Source: Sophora flavescens
Taxonomy: Eukaryota; Streptophyta; Magnoliopsida; Fabales; Fabaceae
Direction of reading: 5' to 3'
NCBI GenBank assembly: GCA_030762895.1
Contig: CM061068.1
Coordinates: 41,712,783 to 41,776,782 of the forward strand
DNA length: 64,000 nt
This document shows, piece after piece, positions 22,925-34,529 of this stretch; the first letter of the stretch is position 1; the number at the start of each line of letters is the position of its first letter. Under the pieces are notes generated by a model, which was not told the DNA's origin, ran no database searches, and saw only the letters and a program-made list of their open reading frames with translations. The position numbers and the translations under genes are program-made.

Positions 22925-23401
22925 CGACCCAGAATCCAGAAATGAAACTTCCAGTTCCCATCGTAGACACAACCCCGTTTTCTTCCAAGAAAGTCAGATA
23001 CCACCGCATAACCATGAACGAGCTTCCACCCGCAAGTCCTAGCTCCACCTTGTGTGCCATCTCTTCTTGTACATCCATGGATCTAACACCATGCCTCTAA
23101 GAAAACGACCTCCACACACTCTGGTCCTTGCGATCTGATTCCTTCTCCCTTTCCTCATTTTCGTTTCCTTATGCTCCCAGAAAACGACTCCTTTTGCATT
23201 CACCTTTCTTCCATCTATCTTGATTTTTGTTTTCTCCTTTTCATGTTCCTGTCAAAGCGAAAAAACAAATCGCAGTAGTCGAACATAAAGAGGAAACCCA
23301 AAATAGAAAAATAGAACCAAAAGAAATTCATGAGAAAGCGGATATGGAATACACCCTCCGTGTCCTGAACTGAATCACACGATTCCTTCTCCACACAGAT
23401 G
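22925..23401. other. Internal sequence of the copia-type element, middle part
   Basis: Lies between the hAT MITE and the solo LTR at 23407. No supported coding sequence. Confidence 0.55.
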
Positions 23402-24424
23402 CTTCGTGTGACACCCTTCTACCCCGCAGGTTATGAAGCATTTAAAGATAGATATAACTAAAATAAAAACATGCATTTACTGGATAAATTAAAACATTTG
23501 TCCATGGGTAGAAAAGTCCCACATGAACGAGTTCACAAAAACGCGAAAAAATATAATACCAAGTTTAAACAATATAAACAAATAATAAACATAACAACGT
23601 CCCAACCCGATGTCACAACAGAGCTGGTATAACCGTTCTGTACATCACGAAAAAACAACTGAAACTAAACTAAACAAAGGAAAAGTCATAACTATGAGCG
23701 GTGGTTCCTCAAAGTCACTCATCTCCGGATTACTCGCCATCCTCTGCATGAAGCCCAACATGCCAGACAAGCAAACAGAAAACGGGGAGTAAGAATCATG
23801 TAAACATATACGGCATAGAGATAGGAAGCAAGGTAAAACAAACAACATGGCATCATCAAGTATGCTATGCCGTGCAATGCAACACAACTCCGCTACTCCA
23901 TTATGCATGCGGATCCAAACTAACTCAGGATGAACTACTTCGGAGTTACATATCCGTATTGACCATAAAAGCACCAACACCAGCAGGTCACCAAACCTTG
24001 GGTGAACCCCATGGATAGCCAACGCATCAAACCGTGGATGCCTCGTCAAGGGGGTCACGGTCACCAAACCATCGGGTGACCTACAGTGGATGGCCAGATC
24101 ACCATACTCTCGGGTTATCTCCCCTATGTCGAGCATCCCCCTCAACCATCAACTCCAATGCTCTATGCATGGCAAACAACAAACAATCCCAACCATCTCC
24201 TTGCCTGGGCCAAAAAGCTCCAGGATTTCAACATCAACTCAACGTGCTTGGGCCACTAAGAACCCAAGACTTCAACACCTTAGACCCAAACCACGGAGTC
24301 AAGGTTCCCTTGGCCAAAAAACACCAAGGTACAACTCATCAACGTGCGGTACCCCAACGGGTACCGGGTTAATCATCTCAACATCTTTAATTATCTTTGT
24401 TAATCATTAACCAAGTTGTCTAAC

Positions 24425-25834
24425 TGATGCGTTATTTTTAAGATATAAATAAAGGCAAGTGCACCTCGTCGCAATCAAGTAATACGGTGGTGAGACCGGT
24501 TATCGTATCCACAGGGATTGGTTGTCAATTACCAATTCACAATTTCAACAACTATTTAGACTAAACTATGGTATGAGAGATTAAAACAGAAAATAAAGAA
24601 AGCAAAACAATATTTTTGGTCTTTTGGGAATTTTATCGAACACTTGGAAGACAAACAGAGATGTGGCTAAGATTGTTAGGGTTAGACTACACTAATCCTC
24701 TCTTAATTGCAATGAAATGGTTGTCAACACAAGTCCTAATTCAATTATGACAATCAAGCCTTTTCTAAAATACTCAAGCCTAATTCCTTAGGTGCATTGA
24801 GCCTAAAACCCCAAATTAAACCCTAATTCCTTAGGTGGAATAACCTGAGATTTTGCATTAAGTCAAGACTTATAAGATTGCAAGCATTCAACACCTATTC
24901 CTAGATTCTTGAACTACTTGGCATATGATTCATGAGCATGCCTTAACACCAACCTTCCAGTCATCTATCAAAGCAACATATCATTCCTATGGGTAGCTAA
25001 TCCAAGGAAAGCATTAAGCACAGAATCACATACTCACAAAGAAATAGAGACTTGCATTAAAACACCAAATCAAATACAACAAGTTCAGAAAAGTTACATC
25101 TAACCCCAACAATGGGGATTTAACTACTCATGATAAAAGGAAATACAAAACAGAATGAGAAAAGGGATGGAGAACACTCATAGACAAGCTTCCTCCATTC
25201 CTAGAGCAAGGAAATCTCCCCTTCTAGGGCTGGAACCCTATCTCAGCCGCAGCCTCCAAGTCCCCAAGTGCTCTCTCCACCAAAAGCTCCCTCTTTTCTG
25301 CCCTAAAACAGCCACTTATATCAGTCAGTGTTGCGCGCATTCGCGAGGCGAGACATGTCTCGCGAGGCGAATATTAAAAATCTGCTTCAGAGAATTGAAC
25401 TCTCGCGAGGCGAGAGTTTCTTCGCGACGCGATACCGAAAGGTTTTTCTTCAATACGCCCGTGAGGAGCATCAGGGCTTGGGCGTGATGGCTTCTGTTTG
25501 CAGACTCGCGAGGCGAGACATGGGTTCGCGAGGCGAACCAGAAAGGCTTGCATTTTCTCCAACAATCGACTTTCGGTCGCAGGCGAATCCAGGGCTCGTG
25601 GGCGAATCACTGACTCGCTTGGCTCAATTTCTTCTCTTTTCAGGCCCTTTTTCATCCAAGCTCCATGAAGGCTAATTTCTGGGCATTTTTCCATTAAATC
25701 CTGCAAAACAACACCAGAAACCACCTCATCCGTTCCAAAGGAAAAACTATACAAAATCAACACTAAATTGGCCTAACTATATGCAAATGCATGCAGAAAT
25801 GTACATAGAAAATGAGGTTAAATCACACTCATCA
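24425..25834 (-). mobile_element. Solo LTR related to the gag-only element, nested in the previous solo LTR
   Basis: 1410 bp with perfect TSD CTAAC at 24420-24424 and 25835-25839. On the - strand it starts TGATGAGTGTG, like the gag-only element's TGATGAGCC. It carries the same TCGCGAGGCGA motif in pairs at 25341/25360, 25403/25422, 25506/25526 and 25577/25596. Confidence 0.9.
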
Positions 25835-25937
25835 CTAACCTTTATCTTTGATTAGTTATATCAACTGGTCATTATTGGGGAAAATTGGGGTTAGAACCCC
25901 CTTCAAGTCCTTTAATTTCATCTTTGTCTGATAGGGG

Positions 25938-26131
25938 AGCACGGGCGTGCTCGTCCCCTACACGACCGTGCTGGTCACATAAGTGAAGCACGGTCGTGCT
26001 TCCATTCATGCACGGTCGTGCTCAGCAGCACGGTCGTGTATCCTCTGCTGCACGACCGTTCTTAATGCACGGCTATTTCTAGAATTCAAACTGAGAGCAC
26101 GGACGTGCTCCCTGTTCAGCACGGTCGTGCT
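25938..26131. repeat. Palindrome cluster AGCACG-N2-CGTGCT, left
   Basis: Copies or variants start at 25938, 25959, 25987, 26009, 26027, 26049, 26096 and 26118. Several neighbours are 21-22 bp apart. Confidence 0.85.
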
Positions 26132-26825
26132 TAGTGCAACCAATTATTAGGGTACAATAATCCTTTAATCTCAACTCGTTTTTAAGCCTAATTAGCCAAT
26201 TAATATTTTATCAACAAAACTCAACAATAACAACCACCATCATCTCAACCAATCATCCATTATCATCATGCCAATCATATCATCAGCATAGCAACATATA
26301 GGCAACCAATCATGCACATAACATATGAAACATCATGCCAATAGCCAAGAACATGTTATCCAACAGTCAATAAAACATATTAACTCATACATATATTCAT
26401 ACAAAACAACATCGGGGTTATGGGAACCCCCTTTACCTTACGCTACCCCCAATGCCTAATGAATACACTACCCTTCCCCCTATACCTGGATTGAAGGTAG
26501 CTCTAAACGCAAAGTCAACAACGAACCGATCCCGAATCCGCAAGCGGCTTACTCTGGTACCAAGCCTTGGTCAACCAAAACATAAACCAATCAGTTTCCA
26601 AATCAGAACAAGAAAAGGAAACCTTAAAAGGAAGGGACCTTACCTATATATCAAGCAAAGATGAACACAAGCTCCCTACAGAAATCTAATACTCAAGAAT
26701 CGCTCTGAATATGATGGAAATAGGGAACGTAGCAGTGACAGCCGAAATAGGTCAACAGCCACCAAAAGTAGGATTGAAAAGTACAATCCTCGGGTTCTGT
26801 GCTTAAAATATATAGGCTGCACCTG

Positions 26826-27000
26826 AGCATGGTCGTGCTTACCCTTGAGCATGGTCTGCTCAACTTAGCATCACCGAGACACGGTCACTATATTGAGCAT
26901 GGGCGTGCTCATTGTTGAGCACGATCGTGCTCAACTTAAAAACTGAAACACGCTTTAGCCTTTAAGCACGGGCGTGTTGGCTATTGAGGTCGGGTGTGCT
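26826..27000. repeat. Palindrome cluster AGCACG-N2-CGTGCT, right
   Basis: Three pairs at 26826/26848, 26896/26918 and 26965/26987, each with starts 22 bp apart. Confidence 0.88.
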
Positions 27001-27106
27001 CAACCCCCAGAAAGGGACTTTTGAGCCAAAATCCTTGCTAAGCCCTTAATCAACCAAACAACTTACCCAAAAGCACTTAAACGAAAAAGTAGGGTGTTAC
27101 ACTTCG

Positions 27107-27280
27107 TCTCCTTTCTTTCTTCTTCCAAATCAATCTCTGTTCTTAGTGTTCCTCATAATCGATTATACCACTTCTGGTTCTTGATTCGCACCTCCATAAT
27201 CGATTATGTAATCGATTATGCCCACTCTGTTCTTGATTCCTCTGCTTCTCACGGTCTTTCCTTCGTGCATACCCACAAAC
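27107..27280. other. Internal sequence of the copia-type element, right part
   Basis: Contains ATAATCGATTAT palindromes at 27155 and 27196 and a variant at 27208. No primer-binding site is visible next to the right LTR. Confidence 0.55.
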
Positions 27281-28085
27281 GGTTTTGATCGTGGGCCACG
27301 AAACCTCCATAGAGGTAACGCACCATGAAAGCAAACAAGCAAGAACATCAAATATGCAAATCAACCATAACAAGAACTAATCGAAACTAAAGAAGATAAA
27401 ACGGTAAAAGAAAAGAAGAACATCAGGATTTTATTGGTTCGGTCATTGTGGCCTACGTCCACGGGAGAAAGCACGACAAGTCTCCATCTCCACCTTTATT
27501 ATCTTGATCTCAGAGATTACAAGGCTTTACAATAGAAAATCCCCTCAACCCTTGCCTCTTCTTGTACACCCATGTTTCTCACCATGCTCTCCAAGAACTA
27601 CACCCAAGGTTGATCTTTCTATTCTTATGCACCTTTCCCAATCTCTCACAACCTCTCTAGATTTCCCTCAAGATAGAAAAGCCTCACTCAATCCCTCTCT
27701 TCTTTTCACACACTACATCGTCTCTAACTTGAAGCTTCATGCTTAACTCTAATCCTATCACATGATATCTATTTATAGACTTATGTGAGTCATCATATAA
27801 CGTAACCAACCATTGTGAAACTTATCCAAGTTAGTTGCTGACATCAACTAACTAACCAACTTCTCAACAGATTGCAAACAGTCGCTCCATAATTGATTAT
27901 CCGGTTGACCATAATCGATTATGTTGTCTCTGTCTCAGACGTCTTTTATGATACCAGTCATAATCGATTATCCTAATCAATTACTATGTTTCTGCCAAAC
28001 ATATAATCGATTACGCCATTACCATAATCGATTATGCCTCTGCAACTTCAACTTCATATTGCTGATTTTGAGGCATATCTCAACA
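27281..28085 (-). repeat. 5' LTR of the copia-type element
   Basis: About 805 bp. Contains palindromes at 27889, 27911, 27960, 27973, 28003 and 28024. Its terminal bases on the internal side are lost. Confidence 0.87.
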
Positions 28086-28164
28086 AAAATTGATGCATCT
28101 TTCTTATATTTTGGACCAAAGGATAAGACTCATTTCTTTCTTATATTGTGGACCGAATGGAGTA

Positions 28165-28977
28165 CTTGTGTATCTTATTAAAGGGTACTGCTTAAATATA
28201 ACTGGTTTTACCTAACCCTTTAGGGCTCATTTGGTGGTCAGGATAGGATATGGGCGGATAGGATAAGAGAGCAGGATAGGAGTAGGATATGATATGAGCA
28301 GGATGGGCTATTATCCTATCCGACATTTGGTGTCCACCAGATAACCAATTGGATAACATTGTAATTTTAGTATGAATTTTAAAATTTTCGTTTTTGTTCT
28401 GAATGTTTTCATATTTTATTAGATTTTAATTAGTTTTTTATAATTTTAATTTTTTAAGATTATATAAAAAGACAAAATTGTCATTGTGATAAAATTACAT
28501 ATAATATTTTAAATTTTTAAAATATTGTTTAACTTAAATTAATTTTTTTATAATTTTAAATATTCATTTTTAGTTTTTACTTTATACATAGTTAATTTAT
28601 TAGAACATTATTTATTTATTTTTTAGGTTTTAAAAATAATATAAAGCAACAAAATTAGCCTTGTGACAAAATAAAAATAATTTTAAAAATTAATTATTAA
28701 TAATTTTTTATTTTATGTTTTATTATACCTTTTTTGGTAACCATATTATATTTTATTATACTTTAAATATTTTATATATAAAATATTTTTATACTTTATT
28801 ATACTTTAAATCATTTTATCATATTCTGTTGAATTCTAACCCAACTTCCTTCTTGATATGATAGCTAACCATCTATCGAGTTTGAGTTTTGAGACTCAAA
28901 GATCACCAAACTCCTAATAACATACTTAATGAATCAAATTATCTGTATTGATTCTTGTTAATTGAACCCCTTGCAAA
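28165..28977. other. AT-rich non-coding interval upstream of the neprosin gene
   Basis: 28212-28345 is GGATAGGAT-rich and resembles the end of a DNA transposon (GGGCTCATTTGGTGG...), but no matching right end was found. The rest is very AT-rich. Confidence 0.5.
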
Positions 28978-29435
28978 ATGAATCAAGTGTACCAAAAGAG
29001 TTCAAAGATTTCTATCAGAAAACCTTTGTCCATGTCAACCTTAGTAGAGAGTAACAGACGGGGCAAAGGAATAAAACAAGAAGAATCCACAATACAACCC
29101 ATATCTCTTGGTCAATTATTCTTCTGTTTGATTATTCCACGGTCAACACAACCCTTTGATGCTTTGAGAGGTAAAACCGTAAAAGTAAAACTTGGAAAAT
29201 GCAACCCCCCTATCCGGGGTAGGGTCTATTTCATTAGTACCATTACTTGTTCTGCAATATTTGACACATACCTTACTTATATTTATTCTAACTTTATATA
29301 CAAAATACGAAAACATACAGTCCTACTCAAATTAAACTACGGTGTCCTACAAAGTATCATAAAAAGACATTATTTATTTTACGTTGGTGCTAGAGTTTTG
29401 ATGGTGTGGGAACATAAAATTAAGAGCACCATATT

Positions 29436-29468
29436 CTCTCTCTCTCTCTCTCTCTCTCCCCCCCCCCC
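29436..29468. repeat. (CT)n followed by poly-C
   Basis: About eleven CT units then roughly ten C, some 290 bp upstream of the neprosin ATG, a common position for CT tracts in plant promoters or leaders. Confidence 0.9.
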
Positions 29469-29755
29469 TTTCTCGCTAGTCAGGACCAGTAGTAAGAGAA
29501 GTAGTTTATAATTAGAAAAACGTGAAGGCAGCCAACAAACTTAAGGGGTTCTTCTTGGTAGTTCTTTTGTTTTGTAAGGACATGAAGGGATATTCAGTTT
29601 CTTGGACAAAACACAAGAATGAGCCATTTTTTTCAGCTAACCACACAAGAAGACAACACCAATGCATACAAGCAAATCATGTTGCCCCAGAACAAACAAG
29701 CTTCCAAAATCATTCCCTAAAATTGGCTGCATCCACTTCCCAAAATACTCTACCT

Positions 29756-32700
29756 ATGCTACCTGCCTTTGTTGCTTTGCTGCTGCTTGTTACTTCAGTT
29801 AACTCAGTCTTGTCTCACCCCATTACCTCGGATTCACCTTCACCAGTAGTATCGTCTCACTCTCACACCATTGCTAACCAGACTTTTAGACCAGCATTGC
29901 ATAAGTTGAGAAGAATCAGTGCTCATTTGAAGAAGATCAACAAGCCTGCTGTCAAGACAATTAAGGCATTTTCTTCTGCTTTAGAAACTGTGACAGTGAC
30001 AGTGTTTTTCTTTTTTTATTCTTCTTCTTGTGATTCAGTGACATGGGTTTTGTTTTTTGTTGCAGAGTCCAGATGGGGATTTGATAGATTGTGTTTTGTC
30101 TCATCAGCAACCAGCTTTTGACCATCCTGAACTTAAAGGGCAAAGACCACTGGTAATTTCATCCAACTCATATATATGCCAGACAACTTGACTTTGCATT
30201 GTTGAACCATTTTTGGGGTTATGGAATTCCAATGTAGCTAGCTACGATCTTTTATTCTGAATAAAGGACCAAAGGTTTTATTTGAGAGACAGAGAAAGTA
30301 AGAGGCTTAAGGTTTACAGGATCCACCAGAAAGGCCAAAGGGATACACCAATGAAGAAAAGGTAATAGAGACCTTTCAGCTTTGGACTAATTCTGGTGAA
30401 GCATGCCCAGAAGGAACTGTTCCAATCAGAAGAACAACAGAGAAAGATTTTCTAAGAGCAAGTTCTATCAGAAGATTTGGAAGAAAACCAAGAGGTGTAC
30501 GGAGAGACTCAACAGCTGCTGGTCATGAGGTTAGTCATTAGTTTTTGCTTTCAAATTTGATTTGTTAATTGACTGCTAAAAAAAATTAAACATTTTTTTC
30601 CAATTCAAACTTTTTCTTTCTATTGTTTCCATTTCTCATAAGTGCATTCATTTGAAAGGGAAATATCAAATATCTGCTTTCACTTTTTAGCTTTATGTTT
30701 CCAGTTTCATCAAACATTTCCCGCTTTTCCTTGCCAGAGAGAAAAGAACAACCCTGCTTTTCCCTTATTCATCACCAGTTCAACGTGAGTTCCAAAACAA
30801 CCGGGTACAGACATTGAAGTGACACCACTTGTGAAAGTTTGCCTCCTATTTGCACCTTACATCAAAATCATTACTTAGCATGTATTTGGATGCACGGTGG
30901 TTTTCTTTAAAAGTGTTTTTCCTTAAAACTACGGTAACTAGCATTTCCGGTGAAGAAGTAATTTTGAGGGTTTATACCGTGCTTCCAAACACAAGCTAGA
31001 TGAAGAGGCTTCTTGTATCCCTTCTGGATGCCCAACACAATTTTTCAGAAGGAGCTACAAAAAATTTAATTAATAACAGGAAATAAAAAACTTGAGGCAC
31101 TATAAACAAAATCATTCTCGTACATGCATATATGTTTATTGATAATTTTGACATACATTCTATTGCAGCATGCAGTTGTTTCTGTGAATGGAGATTATTA
31201 TGGAGCAAAAGCAAGCATAAACGTGTGGACACCCCGTGTAACCGATCAATATGAATTCAGCTTGTCACAAATTTGGGTTATTGCTGGAACATTTGGTCAT
31301 GACCTGAATACCATAGAAGCTGGATGGCAGGCATGTCTATACTTGTTTAAAAATTATCCAATTTTCCAGTGTTCATATTCATATTCATCCATTTTTTGAG
31401 TGAATATTAATTATGAAGATATTAAAGAATGTATTACAAATGCAAATATTTCTCTTTCTCATTTGCTTTAATTTTTAGCCCCTAGAGTTTGTGGCTAATA
31501 TTCATATCTTCCTTCAGGTAAGCCCTGAGCTATATGGGGACAACTATCCTAGGTTCTTCACTTATTGGACAGTAAGTATGACATGCCTCTTTTTTCCCAC
31601 CCCCTTTCTTTTCTTATTCATCTTACAGATATATGTTACCATTTAACAGACAGATGCATATCAAGCAACAGGATGCTACAACTTATTATGTTCAGGATTT
31701 ATCCAAACTAACAACAGGATAGCAATAGGGGCTGCAATCTCCCCAAGATCCGCATATAATGGAAGACAATTTGATATTGGCTTAATGGTTTGGAAGGTGA
31801 GTTTTCTTTTTTTCTTTTCTTTTTTTCCAATTCTTATCAACACCAATTAAGGAGAAAATAGGGTCCTTTACTTAAAGCACAAGTCTTCATGATTTAGGAG
31901 GTGATTTGTTGTTAATTTGAACTTTCTAGCTTTTTTCAAACCGTTAATTGCTATATTTCACTACTCACATCCTTTGACAAGAAAAGGTAAACCGGCATAA
32001 TCCAATTAGGAATTGATAGAAAAAAATTGTATCTAAGTGAAGCAATAATTCATTTACTTTCTTTTTCTCTTTCTTTTGAATTTTTCTGCATGTAATTGTT
32101 ATTCAAATGGAAGATTCCCTTGCTTTCCTTGTGTAAGTGTCCTTCGTGGGGTCGACTCTATCTAGTCTTTTTCCTTTCCTTTATTAAAGCAATACTTCAA
32201 GCTCAAGGTTTATTTTTATTTTTTTAAAATAATTCTGGTTTTGCTGTAACTGACTCCTCGAGTCTTATAAACTAGAAGGAAAACTTGCCCTGATGCTTCT
32301 TTCTCTCATCTATACTTTCTTCCGGTAGTTTTGTTAATAATGGTAAAGAAGCATCTTAACCCAGAAGGGCTATGCTTGGATAGATGGAGTGAAGTGACTA
32401 ACAATGGGAGTGTTAATAATTTACCTTTCCACTCTTCGCTCCGTTACTAATCACTCTATTGTATGTACTTCAAAACGCTCAAAGATAGCCTTAATGTTTG
32501 CAATATGCCAACACATTAGTGAAAGTTAAGTCAAGTTATAACATGTAGTCCTTTTTGCTTCCAATGATCCTTAGATACTATGTTGAAAAATTCTACCTGT
32601 GTAGGACCCAAAGCATGGACACTGGTGGCTAGAGTTTGGGTCAGGGTTACTAGTTGGGTACTGGCCAGCATTCTTGTTTAGTCACTTGAGAAACCATGCA

Positions 32701-32982
32701 GGCATGATACAATTTGGAGGAGAAATTGTGAATTCTCGTTCAAGGGGTTACCACACTGGCACTCAAATGGGCAGTGGCCATTTTGCAGAAGAAGGGTTTA
32801 GAAAAGCAGCATATTTTAGAAACTTACAAGTTATTGATTGGGACAATAATTTGCTTCCTCTATCAAATATTCACCAATTGGCTGATCATTCCAATTGCTA
32901 TGACATAAGGGCAGGGACAAACAATGTTTGGGGAACTTACTTTTATTATGGAGGTCCTGGAAGGAATGTGAGATGTCCATGA
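29756..32982 (+). CDS. Neprosin-domain (DUF239) secreted peptidase, 7 exons
   Basis: Exons are 29756-29965, 30066-30152, 30320-30529, 31169-31330, 31518-31571, 31650-31796 and 32605-32982 (stop included). All junctions are phase 0 and give 415 residues, the usual family length. The start at 29756 gives a clean signal peptide (MLPAFVALLLLVTS) and no better in-frame ATG exists. Residues ~45-175 match the neprosin activation peptide (KTIKSPDGDLIDCV, PERPKG). Residues ~180-415 form the neprosin domain (INVWTPRV, ATGCYNLLCSGFIQ, YYGGPGRN-CP). E219 (IEAGWQ) and E330 (QFGGEI) are 111 residues apart, close to the catalytic Glu pair of Nepenthes neprosin (E188/E297), so activity is likely. By family it should be secreted and cleave near proline. 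Introns 1 and 4 start with GC instead of GT. No frameshift is seen. Confidence 0.93.
30876..30998. mobile_element. Small MITE in intron 3 of the neprosin gene
   Basis: Inverted ends TAGCATGTATTTGGATGCAC and, reversed, GTGCTTCCAAACACAAGCTA, 123 bp apart. TSD unclear. Confidence 0.65.
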
Positions 32983-34220
32983 AGAAAAATAGCACAAAAT
33001 ACATAGGTATTCTCTACTATAAATATATATATTCTTTTTTCTTTTGGGGATTTTGCTTTCATTACAAGTTTCATATGGTTTGGTTATATTTGTTATTTTT
33101 GGCATACTTTTCTTTTCCACTAACAGGTTAGAGACAGTTTGTTTTGTTTTTCGAGATGATGTAAATCTATGGAAAATATGTTGTCAATTTATTAACAGTG
33201 AATTGAGGGTTGTGTTTCTTCCTTTTTCTTTCCCTATTGAAATTCAAAGAAACTTGAACGCTATGGATGATGTTGACTTTGACCAATATATCTGCGATGC
33301 ATATGGAACCATATTTCCCTGCTTCTTAAACAAATTAGTCAATGCAAATTATATATTTTTCTGCTAATACATCCTTTGTATGTGGCTTTGCATATGGGGA
33401 TAACAAAAAAGCAAGCTATAAACAAATCCTGAAGACTTATACATAGCACCTTCTATGCTATATTCTAATATTATCCAAAATGTGACCTTTCAATTAAAGC
33501 ATGAAGAGAATATTTTGAAGCATGCAGTGGCAACAATTATAAATCTTGCACTGTAAAGAAGTAGAATATCATTAACCCGATGCTAGTCAAGGCAAACAAT
33601 AGTTTTCCCCACCAAGCTCGGGCATACTTAAAGAGAAATGCTTAAATATAGTATATTGGGAAATACAATTTATAATAATCAATTTCTCTTATTTTGAATT
33701 TTGGCTATGTAGCAGTAGCAATATGCAGTTTCATTAATAAAAAAACAGACATGACATAATAAAAAATAAAAAAAAATAACACTGTTTTCAAGCCAAAAGT
33801 CCTTACAAAGCTACAAGTCAATGTCAAACCTGCATCATTTTGCTAATCTTAGATCATCCCAAACTAGACAGAAAAAAGAGCACATGGGTATTGAGAAAAT
33901 AAGGTGCTGATGTTAGTAGCATCCTAGTGTCCTAGTGCATGTTACTAGTATTGTTAAGTGACAGTGTGACACAAGATATGGATCTTTTTAAAGGAGAATA
34001 TATAGAAGGGTGGAACTGGAGCATAAGAATTGTCGCTTCCATGCGTGACAACAAAGCCATCCCCACCACTTTGGATTAAAGAATAAAGGACATTGATCAT
34101 GATGGTCTGAAATAAGAGTCCTGACCTGAAGTGTATAATAGAAGTGTACACAAGGTGATGGAAGAATAAATTTAATTAGGAACTGGGGATTATGCTGGCT
34201 TAAACGGGAAAGCCTTATTT
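32983..34220. other. Non-coding interval downstream of the neprosin gene
   Basis: Includes the 3' UTR. Small ORFs have no recognised domain. Confidence 0.55.
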
Positions 34221-34295
34221 TGAAAAGATGACTCCGCATATGAAGGGAAGTGCACTTTTTTTGTGGATGGTTTTCAAGTGGCTTATCAGGAAAGC

Positions 34296-34525
34296 TATAT
34301 ATGCTATCTTTGTGACGGACTCGGTGGTGGTGGTGGTGAACCTTATCTCTAGTGGTTCTACATCAAATCCTCATATTATCTCTTCCTCTCTTTATTTCGG
34401 TCAGATGATTGGCAAACGTTTGTCAAAAATTCAAAAGTCATATGCTATCTTTGAGACCGACTCAGACTCTGTAGTGGACTGGTGGTGAACCTTATCTCCA
34501 GTGGTTCTACATCAAAGCCTCAAAT
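34296..34525. repeat. Direct repeat, two copies of about 80 bp
   Basis: 34296-34372 and 34439-34525 share ATGCTATCTTTG...GACTC and CTTATCTC-AGTGGTTCTACA. The first copy has an expanded GGT run. No coding function is apparent. Confidence 0.75.
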
Positions 34526-34529
34526 TCTC

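Larger units (their letters stand above)
23407..27101. mobile_element. Solo LTR (probable Ty3/gypsy) nested in the copia-type element
   Basis: Perfect TSD CTTCG at 23402-23406 and 27102-27106; inverted ends TGTGACACCC and GGGTGTTACA. Its own length is about 2.28 kb after removing the LTR nested at 24425-25834. No gag, pol, primer site or second LTR. Size and ends resemble Tekay/Del LTRs. It carries two clusters of an AGCACG-N2-CGTGCT palindrome at 25938-26131 and 26826-27000. Confidence 0.88.
21027..28085 (-). mobile_element. Non-autonomous copia-type LTR element inside the MITE
   Basis: Flanked by TSD AAAAT (21022-21026 and 28086-28090). LTRs are 21027-21788 and 27281-28085. Orientation is - because, on that strand, the polypurine tract AAGGTGGAGAT directly precedes the left LTR, which begins TGTTGAGATATGCC there. 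The right LTR lacks its last few bases and no primer site is visible, so that junction is damaged. The roughly 1.25 kb of its own internal sequence has no gag or pol. LTR divergence looks near 5% by eye. Confidence 0.88.
20845..28162. mobile_element. Stowaway-like MITE split by a retrotransposon nest
   Basis: The left part (20845-21026) starts CTCCCTCCGGTCCATAATAA after TA at 20843-20844. The right part (28091-28162) ends with the inverted partner (GTGGACCGAATGGAG) before TA at 28163-28164. TA duplication and CTCCCTCC ends are diagnostic of Tc1/mariner Stowaway MITEs. The joined MITE is about 250 bp; everything between came later. Confidence 0.88.

Noticed and set aside
22794..23078. ORFs on both strands around the ACCGGTT repeats
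   Set aside because: They run through the hAT MITE end and past its TSD; simple-repeat artefacts.
25328..25763. Overlapping ORFs on both strands in the palindrome-rich LTR
   Set aside because: Open frames arise from the repeated TCGCGAGGCGA motifs, which lack stops; the region is a solo LTR.
28212..28345. Possible DNA transposon end with GGATAGGAT repeats
   Set aside because: No matching inverted end or TSD was found downstream, so not called as an element.
28978..29511. 177-codon ORF upstream of the neprosin gene
   Set aside because: No recognisable domain, runs through the CT microsatellite and poly-C, and looks like promoter or leader DNA.
29522..29755. Upstream extension of the neprosin reading frame
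   Set aside because: It would need a GTG start; the ATG at 29756 is followed directly by a good signal peptide.
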